64,000 bases of DNA from Verrucomicrobiales bacterium (GTDB taxonomy: Bacteria > Verrucomicrobiota > Verrucomicrobiia > Verrucomicrobiales > DEV007), in the NCBI GenBank assembly GCA_012960505.1, contig DUBC01000019.1, positions 1 through 64,000 of the forward strand, given 5' to 3'. Shown here piece by piece: positions 35,424 to 44,843 of the stretch. A program made the translations under genes and the position numbers. How positions within the stretch are numbered: the first letter of the stretch is position 1; each line of letters opens with the position of its first letter. Below the pieces are notes generated by a model. That model was not told the origin of the DNA. It saw only the letters and a list, made by a program, of their open reading frames with translations, and did no database searches.

Positions 35424-38375
35424 ATGAAAGCCCAAACAGTGATCTTCAGTGCAGCAATAGCTACACTAGCTTGTGTAATATTAATCGCCGGAGAATCAGA
35501 TTCAAAACAATCAGATGAATCTGCTTTCTTAAATTCTACCAGACAGTTAACTTTTGCCGGCAAAAGATCAGGCGAAGGATATTTCAGCTCAGATGGGAAT
35601 CAGATGATTTTTCAAAGCGAGCGTGAATCAGGAAACCCTTTCTATCAAATCTATCTCATGGATCTAGAAACCGGAGATACGAACCGTGTTTCCCCTGGAT
35701 TCGGAAAAACTACCTGCGCTTGGATCCATCCAGGAGGCGAACGGATCCTCTTTGCATCTTCACACGCTGACCCAAAAGCAAAAGAAAAGCAGGCAATTGA
35801 AATCGAAAAAAGGAAGAGCCGTCGGATCCGAAAATATTCATGGGATTACGATGAAAATTATGAAATCTGGCAGACTTCATTAGACGGATCCAAACCAAAA
35901 AACCTTACTAATTCCAAGGGATATGATGCTGAAGGCTCTTATTCACCTGACGGCGAATGGATCGCCTTTGCATCAAATCGTCAAGCCTATGGAAAACCAC
36001 TAAATAAAGAACAAGAAGAAAGGCTGAAGATTGATAAATCCTACTTCATGGAAATCTATCTCATGAAATCTGACGGCACTGGATTAAAACGCCTCACAAA
36101 TGTACCTGGCTATGATGGTGGGCCTTTCTTTTCTCCGGACGGCAAAAAAATCTGCTGGAGACGTTTTTCTAAAAAAGGTGATACGGCCGAAATATTCACA
36201 ATGGACTTAGAATCCGGAGAAGAAAAACAACTAACTTCGCTCGGAGCCCTTTCATGGGCCCCTTATTTTCATCCAAGCGGCAAGTATCTGATCTTTGCAA
36301 CCAACAAACATGGTTTTGCTAACTTCGAGCTATATCTGGTAGATTCAGAAGGAAATAAAGAACCAGTCCGTGTAACTCATACTGAAGGATTTGATGGCCT
36401 TGCCTCTTTCAGGCCAGACGGAAAAGTACTGTCTTGGACAAGCAATCGAACAGCTCAAAAACAATCTCAAATATTTGTATCTAACTGGGACCATGAAGCC
36501 TCCCTTAATGCTTTAGCTAAGAGCACCTCTAAAGCCTCATCAGAGATAAAAACCAAAACAGATCCTAAGATTACCGCGAAGGATATTAAACAACACATCG
36601 AATATCTCGCCTCAGAAAAATTACAAGGAAGACTCACCGGAACTGAAGGGGAGAGACTGGCAACAAAGTATGTTGCTGATTATTTCAAGGGCCTTGGACT
36701 AGAACCAGGAGGCGACAGAGGATCATTTTTTCAAGAATTCGAATTCACTGCAGGCATTGACCTAGGAGAAGAAAACACACTCACTTTTTCGCCTAAAAAT
36801 AAAATAAAATCAGCTCTCAAAATCAATGAGGACTGGCGCCCACTATCCTTCACCAAAACAGGTGAAATAGAAAAATCTGAAATCGTATTTGCGGGATACG
36901 GTCTAGAGGTTCCCGAAGGTAACGGCAAGAACGGTAAAAAACTCGAACTTTACAGTTCATACTTCCATCTAGATGTAAAAGACAAGTGGGTAATGATGTT
37001 CAGATACATGCCCGAAAATATTTCAGAAGAACAGAGAAGACGTTTTTCAAGATACTCCCACTCAAGGTACAAGACAATGATCGCTAGGCAAAAAGGGGCA
37101 AGAGGCATAATTATTGTGAGCGGGCCCAATGCTAAAGTGAAGAGCCAACTCATACCACTTGGCACTGATGCCTCAATGTCTGACTCTGGTATGGCCTGCG
37201 TATCGATCACTGACAAAGTTGCACAAGAAATACTTCAATCTGCAAACGTTAAAGAATCCCTTAAAGAAATCCAGTCTTCACTCGATTCGGGGAAAATGAG
37301 ATCAGGGATCCCCTTGAAAGGAATCCAGATAGATGCACAACTAAGTATTATCCAGGAAAAGCGAAAGGGCCGTAATGTTATAGGAGTAATTCCAGCAAAA
37401 GATCCACACGCACCAGCAGTATTAATTGGAGCACATGTTGATCATCTTGGCCCAGAGATAGGTTCAGGATCAAGGGCTAGCGGAAAAGAGAAATCCACAA
37501 TTCATTATGGTGCAGATGATAATGCCTCAGGAACGGCCGGGCTAATGGAAATCGCAGAATATTTGGCCGATTTAAATGACAAAGGTAAATTACCAATTAA
37601 GCGTTCCGCAATCTTTGCCGCGTGGTCCGGCGAGGAACTTGGCCTGCTCGGCTCCTCGCATTACGTGCGAGCAAACGCTAAAATGTTTTTTGCAGATGAG
37701 GATGCAAAACTGGACAAGCTCTTTGCTGCCGCCTTAAACATGGACATGATTGGACGCTTTGAGAATAAATTGATACTTCAAGGCGTTGGCTCAAGTTCTA
37801 GGTGGCCTGCAGAAATTGAAAAAAGAAATGCCCCCATAGGCCTTCCAATCACAACTCAAACTGACTCCTACTTAGCAACTGATGCTACTAGCTTTTACCT
37901 GAGAGGAATACCTATCCTTAATGCTTTCACAGGTGCACATGAAGATTATCACACACCACTAGATACTGCGGATAAGATCAACTTCGAGGGAGCATCTAAG
38001 ATTACAAAGTTCATGGCACTACTTACAAGAGGTTTAATAACATCTGCTGACAGACCAGATTACATAGCAATGGCAAAGCCAGAAGAAAAAGGTGCTCGAG
38101 GAGGAATGCGAACATATCTTGGCACAATACCTGATTACTCCCAAGGCGATATAGTTGGAGTCAAGTTAAGTGGAGTGACCAAGGGGGCTCCTGCAGACAA
38201 AGCCGGGATCAAAGGAGGTGATATCATCGTATCACTTTCAGGCAAAGAACTTAAAAATATTTATGACTATACTTACGTCCTTGGAGCATTAAAAATTGGC
38301 GCAGAAACAGAAATAAAAATCAAACGTAAAGGAAAAGTCATGTCGCTCAAGATCGTACCAGGGTCTCGAGATTAG
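35424..38375 (+). CDS. secreted aminopeptidase: TolB-like propeller, PA insert, M28 peptidase and PDZ domain
   Basis: About 983 residues from the ATG at 35424, which directly precedes the signal peptide (AATLACVILIAGES); the upstream GTG at 35373 is less likely. Residues about 40-350 form WD40/TolB-like blades (repeated FSPDGKKI, YSPDGEWIAF, FRPDGK). The M28 zinc peptidase domain spans about 380-880: metal ligands in AHVDH, GADDNASG, SGEELGLLG, NMDMIG and HEDYHTP are all present, so it should be active with two zincs. A PA-type lid insert (ARGIIIVSG) lies between. A PDZ domain closes the protein (about 895-983; GAPADKAGIKGGDIIV). It should trim peptides in the periplasm or outside. M28 plus PDZ is common in Bacteroidota and Verrucomicrobiota; the added propeller is less common. 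Confidence 0.85.
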   Translation: MKAQTVIFSAAIATLACVILIAGESDSKQSDESAFLNSTRQLTFAGKRSGEGYFSSDGNQMIFQSERESGNPFYQIYLMDLETGDTNRVSPGFGKTTCAWIHPGGERILFASSHADPKAKEKQAIEIEKRKSRRIRKYSWDYDENYEIWQTSLDGSKPKNLTNSKGYDAEGSYSPDGEWIAFASNRQAYGKPLNKEQEERLKIDKSYFMEIYLMKSDGTGLKRLTNVPGYDGGPFFSPDGKKICWRRFSKKGDTAEIFTMDLESGEEKQLTSLGALSWAPYFHPSGKYLIFATNKHGFANFELYLVDSEGNKEPVRVTHTEGFDGLASFRPDGKVLSWTSNRTAQKQSQIFVSNWDHEASLNALAKSTSKASSEIKTKTDPKITAKDIKQHIEYLASEKLQGRLTGTEGERLATKYVADYFKGLGLEPGGDRGSFFQEFEFTAGIDLGEENTLTFSPKNKIKSALKINEDWRPLSFTKTGEIEKSEIVFAGYGLEVPEGNGKNGKKLELYSSYFHLDVKDKWVMMFRYMPENISEEQRRRFSRYSHSRYKTMIARQKGARGIIIVSGPNAKVKSQLIPLGTDASMSDSGMACVSITDKVAQEILQSANVKESLKEIQSSLDSGKMRSGIPLKGIQIDAQLSIIQEKRKGRNVIGVIPAKDPHAPAVLIGAHVDHLGPEIGSGSRASGKEKSTIHYGADDNASGTAGLMEIAEYLADLNDKGKLPIKRSAIFAAWSGEELGLLGSSHYVRANAKMFFADEDAKLDKLFAAALNMDMIGRFENKLILQGVGSSSRWPAEIEKRNAPIGLPITTQTDSYLATDATSFYLRGIPILNAFTGAHEDYHTPLDTADKINFEGASKITKFMALLTRGLITSADRPDYIAMAKPEEKGARGGMRTYLGTIPDYSQGDIVGVKLSGVTKGAPADKAGIKGGDIIVSLSGKELKNIYDYTYVLGALKIGAETEIKIKRKGKVMSLKIVPGSRD

Positions 38376-38478
38376 ACATTCCCCCTCTTAGGTTAGAAGC
38401 ACGGAGAACTGCCCCACTTGAACCCGTCTAAATCAGAACACGGCAACAAGGGCGGCTGTCCACTTTCAGGACAAATAG

Positions 38479-38910
38479 CTCATAGGTAGAATCTCGCAGT
38501 ATCAAGCAAAGATCTACTCATCAGCCCCTTTCAATGGATGGTATATGGGCACTGAAATTGGAGCAAGGGACCTCGGAGATGAGGACCGTTACAATCAGCT
38601 CCCAGTAATTGCAAATCGACTCGGTCTGGACATGACAGTCGAAACTAGCCTTTGGAAAGATCATGCCCTTCTAATATTAAACGATGCTGTTTTATGGTCC
38701 TTCAATGAGGATGGCATTAGAATCGTAGGCCCTCATACTGCATCTAAAGAATTTTTTACTTTCTGTAATAACGAGAAAAAAATCACGCATTCCAAACGCT
38801 GACTGGTCATGGATTGTCTTCCAATGTCTTCATCTGCAACGTCTGCGTTCCATAGATATTACGAGCTAAATCTTGAGTTCCCTAATTACCTACTTCAAGA
38901 GCACTCCTAG
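38479..38910 (+). pseudogene. decayed 3' fragment of a bacterial nitric oxide synthase oxygenase gene
   Basis: Reading from 38512 gives IYSSAPFNGWYMGTEIGARD, the L-arginine-binding signature of NOS oxygenase domains (Trp-Tyr-Met and the substrate Glu of the TEIG motif intact). It continues with LWKDHALLILNDAVLWSF and HTASKEFFTFCNNEKK, all family-typical. The frame then stops at 38800-38802. The expected next motif is found one frame over (ADWSWIV, 38798-38818), and the final PMSSSATSAFHRYYELN is back in the first frame (38821-38871) to a stop at 38908, so two small compensating indels are needed. The match covers roughly the last 140 of about 360 residues. The N-terminal two thirds, including the heme-ligand Cys (R-C-I/V-G-R), is missing; a stop at 38476 and AVSSKDLL in another frame (38495-38518) suggest further decay. 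Not functional as it stands. Confidence 0.85.
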
Positions 38911-38972
38911 CACACAGAACGTGGAAAAGCTTTAATCAGTAAACATACAAACCGTTAATGAACCAGAGCCTT

Positions 38973-40499
38973 TCATGACTTTGGAGCAACCTTCCATTTT
39001 TTATTCCTCCTCAGACCATAGTAAGGATAGTAGTCCCAGGGAGCTGGAAGCCCCAAAGCTCGCGGATCTTTGGTGTGAATTAACTTTTCTCCTAGCTGTT
39101 TACTCAGTTTTTCCTGGATTGCTGCGTATTCTGGATTGTTGGCAAGATTGACAACTTGTCCTGGATCTTTGTCGATTAGATAGAGTTCCTCGGATGGTCG
39201 CTTGGCAAATGCAAGATCGTAAAAACGCTTAAATCCTGACTTATCTTTATTGTCCATGAGCAAAGTCTTTGTTGGTGATGAATCGACCTCACCAAAGGGT
39301 ATGTAGCGTGCGCAGAATTCGCGATTGGGATTGCCTGCTGGCCATCGTTCAGGTTCATGATTGAGAATGTACAGGAATTTATTTGTTCGGATTGCTCGAC
39401 ATGGATAACCTTTGCCTCCCTCGCGGCAACCGTCATGTCGTTCCATTGCGATGAAGGCAGCAAGATGGTTGTCTGAGGGGCTATTCTTGATTATGTCCAT
39501 AAGACTCCTTGCCGTCATCATTTTAGGAACTTGCAGGCCCGTTACAGCAAGGAATGTAGGAGCTAGCCCACTTAGGTTTACCGGCCCATCGAAAACCCGA
39601 CCTGGATCAATGATTCCCTTTGGCCACCTAATAGCAAGAGGTACTCTGGAACCGGCATCATATAGACTAGCTTTGGCACGAGGAAAGGGCATACCATGAT
39701 CACTGGTTACCACAACGATGGTATTGTCCAGTCGCCCTGATATTTCCAGTAATTTCATAGCTCTAGCAACCATTTTATCGAAGTGCTCGATTTCCATATA
39801 GTAGTCTAGGAGATCACTTCTAACTGTAGGATGGTCGGGAAAGATGGACGGAACAATCACCTTGGCTGGATCCTTAGCCTTCCTTTTTCCATTTCCCAGA
39901 TCATATCCGCGATGAGGTTCATAGGTCCCTAGCCAGAAGCAAAACGGCTGATTTTTTTCAACTTGTTTCAGGAAGTCACCAAAATTGGCAGCGTAATCTA
40001 AGTCACTCATCCCTTTTAAGCGATTTTTCAATTTCCGATTAGCAAATTGACGCCCAGCAGGATTGGCCTTACGTCCTCCCGCCTCGAGGCGCCCCGGACT
40101 CCATCCCTTGCCTGTATAGCCAACAGCATATCCCGAACCCTGAAGTAATTCCGTGTAGGTATTGAACTTCTTCGGCAGGGTACTGTGAATGTTTCCCGCT
40201 TCTTCAAGCCTCCAGATATGCTGTCCGGTAAGTATAGCACTGCGGGATGGCCCACAGGTCGGAGCATCACAAAACGCATGAGTAAAACGAATCCCCTCAC
40301 GAGCGACTCTATCAAATGCCGGCGTCTCCACGACAGAATCTCCATTGGCTCCAGCATGGACGTAACTCTGATCATCAGAAATGCAGAAGAGAATATTAGG
40401 ACGATCAGCATACAATGTGCCGGAAAAAACTGTAAGAATAATTAATAGGCTTACCAGAATCGAAAATCGAAGATATTTAATAGGGATTTTTTTCCTCAT
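38973..40499 (-). CDS. secreted sulfatase, formylglycine type (S1 family)
   Basis: 508 residues with a signal peptide (about 1-31, ending TLYADRPN). It hydrolyses sulfate esters. The maturation motif C-x-P-x-R is C82-G-P-S-R86, followed by SAILTG; the first metal site is ILFCISDDQSY and the second TSDHGMPFPRAK, where Lys and His bind the sulfate. The overall layout (short C-terminal region, YYPYYGLRRNKKW ending) resembles N-sulfoglucosamine-sulfohydrolase-like (S1_8-type) enzymes, but subfamily and substrate are inference. Activity requires formylglycine-generating enzyme encoded elsewhere. It is transcribed convergently toward the NOS relic and divergently from lgt. Confidence 0.9.
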   Translation of the reverse strand: MRKKIPIKYLRFSILVSLLIILTVFSGTLYADRPNILFCISDDQSYVHAGANGDSVVETPAFDRVAREGIRFTHAFCDAPTCGPSRSAILTGQHIWRLEEAGNIHSTLPKKFNTYTELLQGSGYAVGYTGKGWSPGRLEAGGRKANPAGRQFANRKLKNRLKGMSDLDYAANFGDFLKQVEKNQPFCFWLGTYEPHRGYDLGNGKRKAKDPAKVIVPSIFPDHPTVRSDLLDYYMEIEHFDKMVARAMKLLEISGRLDNTIVVVTSDHGMPFPRAKASLYDAGSRVPLAIRWPKGIIDPGRVFDGPVNLSGLAPTFLAVTGLQVPKMMTARSLMDIIKNSPSDNHLAAFIAMERHDGCREGGKGYPCRAIRTNKFLYILNHEPERWPAGNPNREFCARYIPFGEVDSSPTKTLLMDNKDKSGFKRFYDLAFAKRPSEELYLIDKDPGQVVNLANNPEYAAIQEKLSKQLGEKLIHTKDPRALGLPAPWDYYPYYGLRRNKKWKVAPKS

Positions 40500-40516
40500 A
40501 GATTTTTGGTTAGTTG

Positions 40517-40530
40517 TTATCTTAAGATAA
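40517..40530. promoter_or_regulatory. 14-base palindrome upstream of sulfatase gene
   Basis: TTATCTTAAGATAA is perfectly self-complementary and ends 18 bases before the sulfatase start codon at 40499, in the 263-base gap shared with lgt. It could be an operator; no matching regulator was identified. Confidence 0.25.
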
Positions 40531-40762
40531 GATTAGTATATTTTTTGATGCAAATCGTTTTGAAAAGAAGTCCAATGGAATACTATTGAGTGCTATCAAT
40601 GATTAATATTTTAACTTATTAGAATGAAAAAGAGATGTATGGGTTCATATTTGTTAGTTTTCATCTAAACTCTGGGTTGCTTCCCAAACGCCACCTTCTT
40701 GACCTTGTTTGACATCGTTATAGACTCACTTATTCTCTAAGTCCTTACCATTTAATGTCTCA

Positions 40763-41755
40763 ATGCTAATAGGGTATTACCTTCATGATCTAAGCCCCTT
40801 TCTAATCCGATTCAGTGAATCGATCGGTATTAGATGGTATGGATTAGCTTATGTTGCGGCTTTCATAACAGCATACTTCCTTCTCAAACGCTTCGTCAGG
40901 CTCGGATATTCTGAGCTTAGACAATCACAACTTCAAGACTTCATCACCTATGGAGCTCTGAGCACTATGGCAGGTGGGAGGCTCGGATACATGTTTCTTT
41001 ATAACTTTGAGGAATTTATCAGTCGCCCTCAAATATTCTTTTATTTTCTCGAAGGAGGGATGGCAAGTCATGGAGGAATTGCCGGATTGATCATTTTTAC
41101 TTTTATTTACTCGAGAAAATACAAGGTGGGGTGGCGAGGAATAGGCGATAACCTTTGCACCGTTGCACCACTTGGACTTTGCTTCGGAAGGCTTGCCAAT
41201 TTTATTAATGGAGAACTTTATGGCCGAAAATCAAATGTCCCATGGGCCGTTCAGTTTCCTGAAGAAATTCGCGAACCTGGATTTGCGTCACCAGATGGTT
41301 TAAATCGAACAGATCTCAGCAATGCTTTGAGACCTTCAAATTTTACAGAGGTTTCTGATAAATCTCTTTTTGAACAAGACACATTTGTCATTGAACAAGC
41401 CAGAGAAAGTGAAGCTGTACAGGACATCCTTCGTGATTACCTGAATGCCAGGCATCCTTCACAAATCTATCAGGCATTGCTTGAAGGGTTAGCTCTATTT
41501 ATTATTCTTTACTTCATTAGAAAAAAAGGTCCCAGTCTTCATCACGGGATCCTTACCGGCACATTCTTTATAGGCTATGCCGTTTTTAGAATCGCTGGAG
41601 AATGTTTCCGTGAACCTTCGGATGGGTATATCGGATCTTTGACTAGGGGGCAGTTCTTCTCAACGTTCATGATTCTAATTGGAATCATTTTCATCGTTTC
41701 AGCTTTTAAGTGGCCTAAAACAACACGGTCCCTTACAGTGAAGGAAAAAAACTAA
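40763..41755 (+). CDS. lgt: prolipoprotein diacylglyceryl transferase
   Basis: 330 residues. It transfers diacylglycerol from phosphatidylglycerol to the Cys of prolipoproteins at the inner membrane. The signature GRLANFINGELYGR (about residues 143-156) and MASHGGIAGLII (about 92-103) are intact, as is the N-terminal IRWYGLAY segment. About seven membrane helices are visible. Compared with E. coli (291 residues) there is an insert of about 45 mostly polar residues at 175-220 (between PEEIREPG and LNARHPSQIYQA), in the loop that faces the periplasm; the catalytic ARHPSQ/Y motif after it is retained. Probably monocistronic; convergent with the MBL-fold gene, five bases between stops. Confidence 0.95.
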   Translation: MLIGYYLHDLSPFLIRFSESIGIRWYGLAYVAAFITAYFLLKRFVRLGYSELRQSQLQDFITYGALSTMAGGRLGYMFLYNFEEFISRPQIFFYFLEGGMASHGGIAGLIIFTFIYSRKYKVGWRGIGDNLCTVAPLGLCFGRLANFINGELYGRKSNVPWAVQFPEEIREPGFASPDGLNRTDLSNALRPSNFTEVSDKSLFEQDTFVIEQARESEAVQDILRDYLNARHPSQIYQALLEGLALFIILYFIRKKGPSLHHGILTGTFFIGYAVFRIAGECFREPSDGYIGSLTRGQFFSTFMILIGIIFIVSAFKWPKTTRSLTVKEKN

Positions 41756-41760
41756 AGGAT

Positions 41761-42453
41761 CTAGGAACTGGCAAGAAAAGGATTATTCGATTTCTCAAAA
41801 CCAATGGTAGTTTCTGAACCATGACCAGGGAATACTGTGACTTCATCATCCAAAGGAAATATTTTTTTACGAATCCCATCCACTAGAAGATCCATATCTC
41901 CATTCGGAAAATCGGTCCTCCCAACACTCATCTGAAAAAGCACATCCCCACCAAATAGCACCTTAGACTGCTCTAAATAGAAGCATATACTGTCAGGAGA
42001 ATGTCCAGGAACGTGACTGACATGAATTGACATACCTGAGACATTCAACATCTCATCCTCCTTGGTCTCTGTAATGACTCTATCAATTTGATAAGGTTTC
42101 ACATTAATTGAAGGTCCTCCAGTATCTTGAAAGAGGCTCTCGAGAGTCAATGAGGTGTCATATTCGGCAAATGCCCAAATAGGGCAGTTGAAATGCTCTG
42201 AAACTTCTGCCGCTGCCAAGACATGATCAAAATGCTGATGTGTAAGTATAAGTAACTCAATATCAACGTCTTCCTTAATGATCCACTCTAAAATACCTTC
42301 TGGAGCATCAAACAAAATTGCTCCTTCTGGCGCTTTAAGTAAATATCCATTAGTCGCACAGATACCTCCAGTATAAACGAGACAATCAATGCTATTATTA
42401 TTACTAACGTTAAGACTAAAATGATTAGACACTTTTGACTGAATAGGAGACAA
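41761..42453 (-). CDS. metallo-beta-lactamase-fold hydrolase (glyoxalase-II-like)
   Basis: 230 residues. The zinc-binding motif T-H-x-H-x-D-H is at 71-77 (THQHFDH), with further ligands in HVPGHSPDS (His), VLFGGDVLF (Asp) and FPGHGSETT (His). This full set matches YcbL/glyoxalase-II-like MBL-fold thioesterases acting on S-D-lactoylglutathione or related thiol esters. No signal peptide, so cytoplasmic. The substrate is not determined; persulfide dioxygenase is less likely because of short length. Divergently transcribed from the Prc-like protease gene, 54 bases between starts. Confidence 0.85.
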   Translation of the reverse strand: MSPIQSKVSNHFSLNVSNNNSIDCLVYTGGICATNGYLLKAPEGAILFDAPEGILEWIIKEDVDIELLILTHQHFDHVLAAAEVSEHFNCPIWAFAEYDTSLTLESLFQDTGGPSINVKPYQIDRVITETKEDEMLNVSGMSIHVSHVPGHSPDSICFYLEQSKVLFGGDVLFQMSVGRTDFPNGDMDLLVDGIRKKIFPLDDEVTVFPGHGSETTIGFEKSNNPFLASS

Positions 42454-42507
42454 TTTAACTTAAAGCAACTTATTCCCTGTCACTTTAAGTGACACCCCTC
42501 AGAAACA

Positions 42508-44772
42508 ATGAATATCAAAAGGAAAGCCTTTTCCATATTATTTTCTTGCCTTTTAGGCAGCTTCTTTTTCTTAACTACTATAAGCGCTGCTCCAAACTAT
42601 GGAACCATCGCACAATACGTAGCTAATCTAATACAAAACAATCATTATTCTAAGACTGATTTTGAAGATGAAGTTTCAGAGAAGTTTCTAGAAGCCTATA
42701 TCAAGTTCCTTGACTCTAATAAACTATATTTCAACCAAAAGGACATTGACTCATTTCAAAGAAAATACAAAACAACGCTCGATGACTACGTCTTTGAAGG
42801 TTCAATAAAACCTGCAACAGATATATATGCGCTTTACGTAAACAGAGTAACTGATCGCGTGAAAAAAATTGAAGAAACTCTTAGCAAGAAAGAATTCAAA
42901 TTTGACAGTAACAGGACAGTGGAAAAACGGCGCAAAAAATCAGCATGGGCAGCCGATGCTAAAGCTGCAGACCAGCTCTGGGAAAACATCCTAGAAGGAC
43001 AATTATTGGAACAAGAATTGAGATTAAATCGTCAACGTGACCGAGCTAAGGAACTAGGGAAAAAACTCGAAGATATTCTTGGAGAAGATGGAAATGAATC
43101 GCCCAAGGAAAAAATCCTGAAAAGATACACCCGATTCATGGAAACTCTGGATGAGAATGACGAGGAGGAAGCATGCAATTTTTTCCTTTCAACTCTGTCA
43201 CAAGTTTACGATCCTCACTCTGAATATTTTAGCCAATCCGAACTTGAAAATTTCCGAGTAGGAATGCAAAACAAGTTAGTCGGTATAGGAGCTCTCCTGG
43301 GTATGGATGATGGTGCAGCTAAGATACAAGGACTTGTAGTTGGAGGCCCTGCTGATAGAGGAGGCCAATTACAGATTGGAGACAGGATAGTGGGAGTGTC
43401 TCAGGGAAAGGGCAAAGAAATGATGGATATCCTCTTCATGAAACTTAATCGGATAGTAGACAAGATCAGAGGAGAAAAAAATACGACAGTCATCCTTAAG
43501 ATCATCCCAGCGGACGCAGCCGACGATGCAGAAACAAAATTAATTTCCATTGTCAGAGACGAAGTCAAACTCAAGGACAAAGCAGCAAACGCCGAACTCA
43601 TTGAAATCAATGACTCAAAAAAAACTAAACACCGGATAGGTTGGATTAATCTTTATGCTTTTTATGCAGACATGGAACGTGGAACGGTTAGCTGCAGTGG
43701 CGACGTTAAGCGGCTTTTAGAACGCTTGAAAAAAGAGAACATAGAAGCGCTCGTCGTTGACCTTAGAAGTAACGGAGGAGGTTCACTAGAAGAGGCGATT
43801 CGTCTCACTGGTCTCTTTATTGATGGAGGGCCAGTAGTACAAGCCAAAAATGGCAAGGGAAGAATAACCAACAAAAAATCAAAAGTTCCCACCGCTGTGT
43901 ACGATGGACCAATGATAGTACTCACTGATCGCAGCAGCGCATCAGCCAGTGAAATATTCGCTGCGGCACTTCAAGATTATGGACGTGCTGTGATTGTTGG
44001 TGACAAATCCACTTTCGGAAAAGGAACAGTACAAACAGTCATGCCTGTCAAACAGTACATGCCTGCTATCTTCCCGAAAGACACCAAGGAAAGAGCTGGC
44101 GCTTTAAAAGTAACGATTCAAAAATTCTATAGAATCGCAGGAGGCTCGACACAGCTAAAAGGTGTAATCCCTGATATAATTCTTCCCTCTTACCGTGATG
44201 AATTAGAAACCGGAGAATCCTCACTTCCAAATGCCCTCGAACATGATTCCATCCCCAAGATGAAATATGAAACTGATGACCTTACTCAAGTGAAAAACAA
44301 TCTAAATAAGTTATCTCAAGAACGAGTGGAGACAGAAAAAGAATTCGGTTACATCATTGAAGACAATAAGCGTTACAAGAAAATCAACAACCGGAACACT
44401 GTTTCATTGAATATTAACACTCGACTCGCAGAGAACAAAAAAGAAAAGGAAAGACGCAAATTACGAAATAATGAACGTAAAAAACTTTTTACTAAAATTG
44501 AAGCAAAGGAAAAAGGCAGATATCAGGTCAGCCGATTGACTCTTGAAAATGTCGGCAGCAATGATATTAAAGCCTCTGACAACTTCAAGAAACCGGACCA
44601 GGAATCAATGCGCAGAGCCAAAGACAAAGAAGAAGAACTGGCTGAAGAAACTCCAGATTTTCCACATTTCCTAGGACCAACAAAGCGAGAAGCCCTGAAC
44701 ATTGCTCAGGATCTTATAAGAGCTAATAAAATCAAAACTGCGGGCAGTAATTCTCCGGAAAACCGCTCTTAA
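42508..44772 (+). CDS. prc: C-terminal processing (tail-specific) periplasmic protease, S41 family
   Basis: 754 residues, close to the long Prc/Tsp type (E. coli 682) rather than the shorter CtpA. Signal peptide at about 1-27 (ends TTISAAPN). The N-terminal helical domain (30-240) contains YDPHSEYFSQ; a PDZ domain lies at about 260-360 (GGPADRGGQLQIGDRIVGV). The S41 catalytic Ser-Lys dyad is visible as S479 in RSSASASEIFAA and K505 in STFGKGTVQ; VDLRSNGGGSLEEA is the usual preceding strand and loop. A basic, helical C-terminal extension (about 610-754) follows. It degrades misfolded or tagged periplasmic proteins and trims cell-wall enzymes in other bacteria. It is likely followed in the same direction by yggS after about 70 bases. 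Confidence 0.9.
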   Translation: MNIKRKAFSILFSCLLGSFFFLTTISAAPNYGTIAQYVANLIQNNHYSKTDFEDEVSEKFLEAYIKFLDSNKLYFNQKDIDSFQRKYKTTLDDYVFEGSIKPATDIYALYVNRVTDRVKKIEETLSKKEFKFDSNRTVEKRRKKSAWAADAKAADQLWENILEGQLLEQELRLNRQRDRAKELGKKLEDILGEDGNESPKEKILKRYTRFMETLDENDEEEACNFFLSTLSQVYDPHSEYFSQSELENFRVGMQNKLVGIGALLGMDDGAAKIQGLVVGGPADRGGQLQIGDRIVGVSQGKGKEMMDILFMKLNRIVDKIRGEKNTTVILKIIPADAADDAETKLISIVRDEVKLKDKAANAELIEINDSKKTKHRIGWINLYAFYADMERGTVSCSGDVKRLLERLKKENIEALVVDLRSNGGGSLEEAIRLTGLFIDGGPVVQAKNGKGRITNKKSKVPTAVYDGPMIVLTDRSSASASEIFAAALQDYGRAVIVGDKSTFGKGTVQTVMPVKQYMPAIFPKDTKERAGALKVTIQKFYRIAGGSTQLKGVIPDIILPSYRDELETGESSLPNALEHDSIPKMKYETDDLTQVKNNLNKLSQERVETEKEFGYIIEDNKRYKKINNRNTVSLNINTRLAENKKEKERRKLRNNERKKLFTKIEAKEKGRYQVSRLTLENVGSNDIKASDNFKKPDQESMRRAKDKEEELAEETPDFPHFLGPTKREALNIAQDLIRANKIKTAGSNSPENRS

Positions 44773-44843
44773 ATCAAAATTTCTTGAACAGGTTTGCGCA
44801 TTTAAGATGATTGCTAATATTGCGTAAGACATTACCTACCGTG

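Noticed and set aside
38376-38478. Heme-ligand segment of NOS directly upstream of the relic
   Set aside because: No R-C-[IV]-G-R or W-R-N motif is found in any frame; only a weak AVSSKDLL resemblance lies nearby, so the N-terminal part is considered lost.
38545-38802. 85-codon ORF as an intact small gene
   Set aside because: Its sequence is the middle of a NOS oxygenase domain with family motifs continuing on both sides in other frames, so it is part of a decayed gene.
40624-40665. 14-codon MKKRC-type ORF upstream of lgt as a leader peptide
   Set aside because: Too short, with no attenuator-like hairpins around it.
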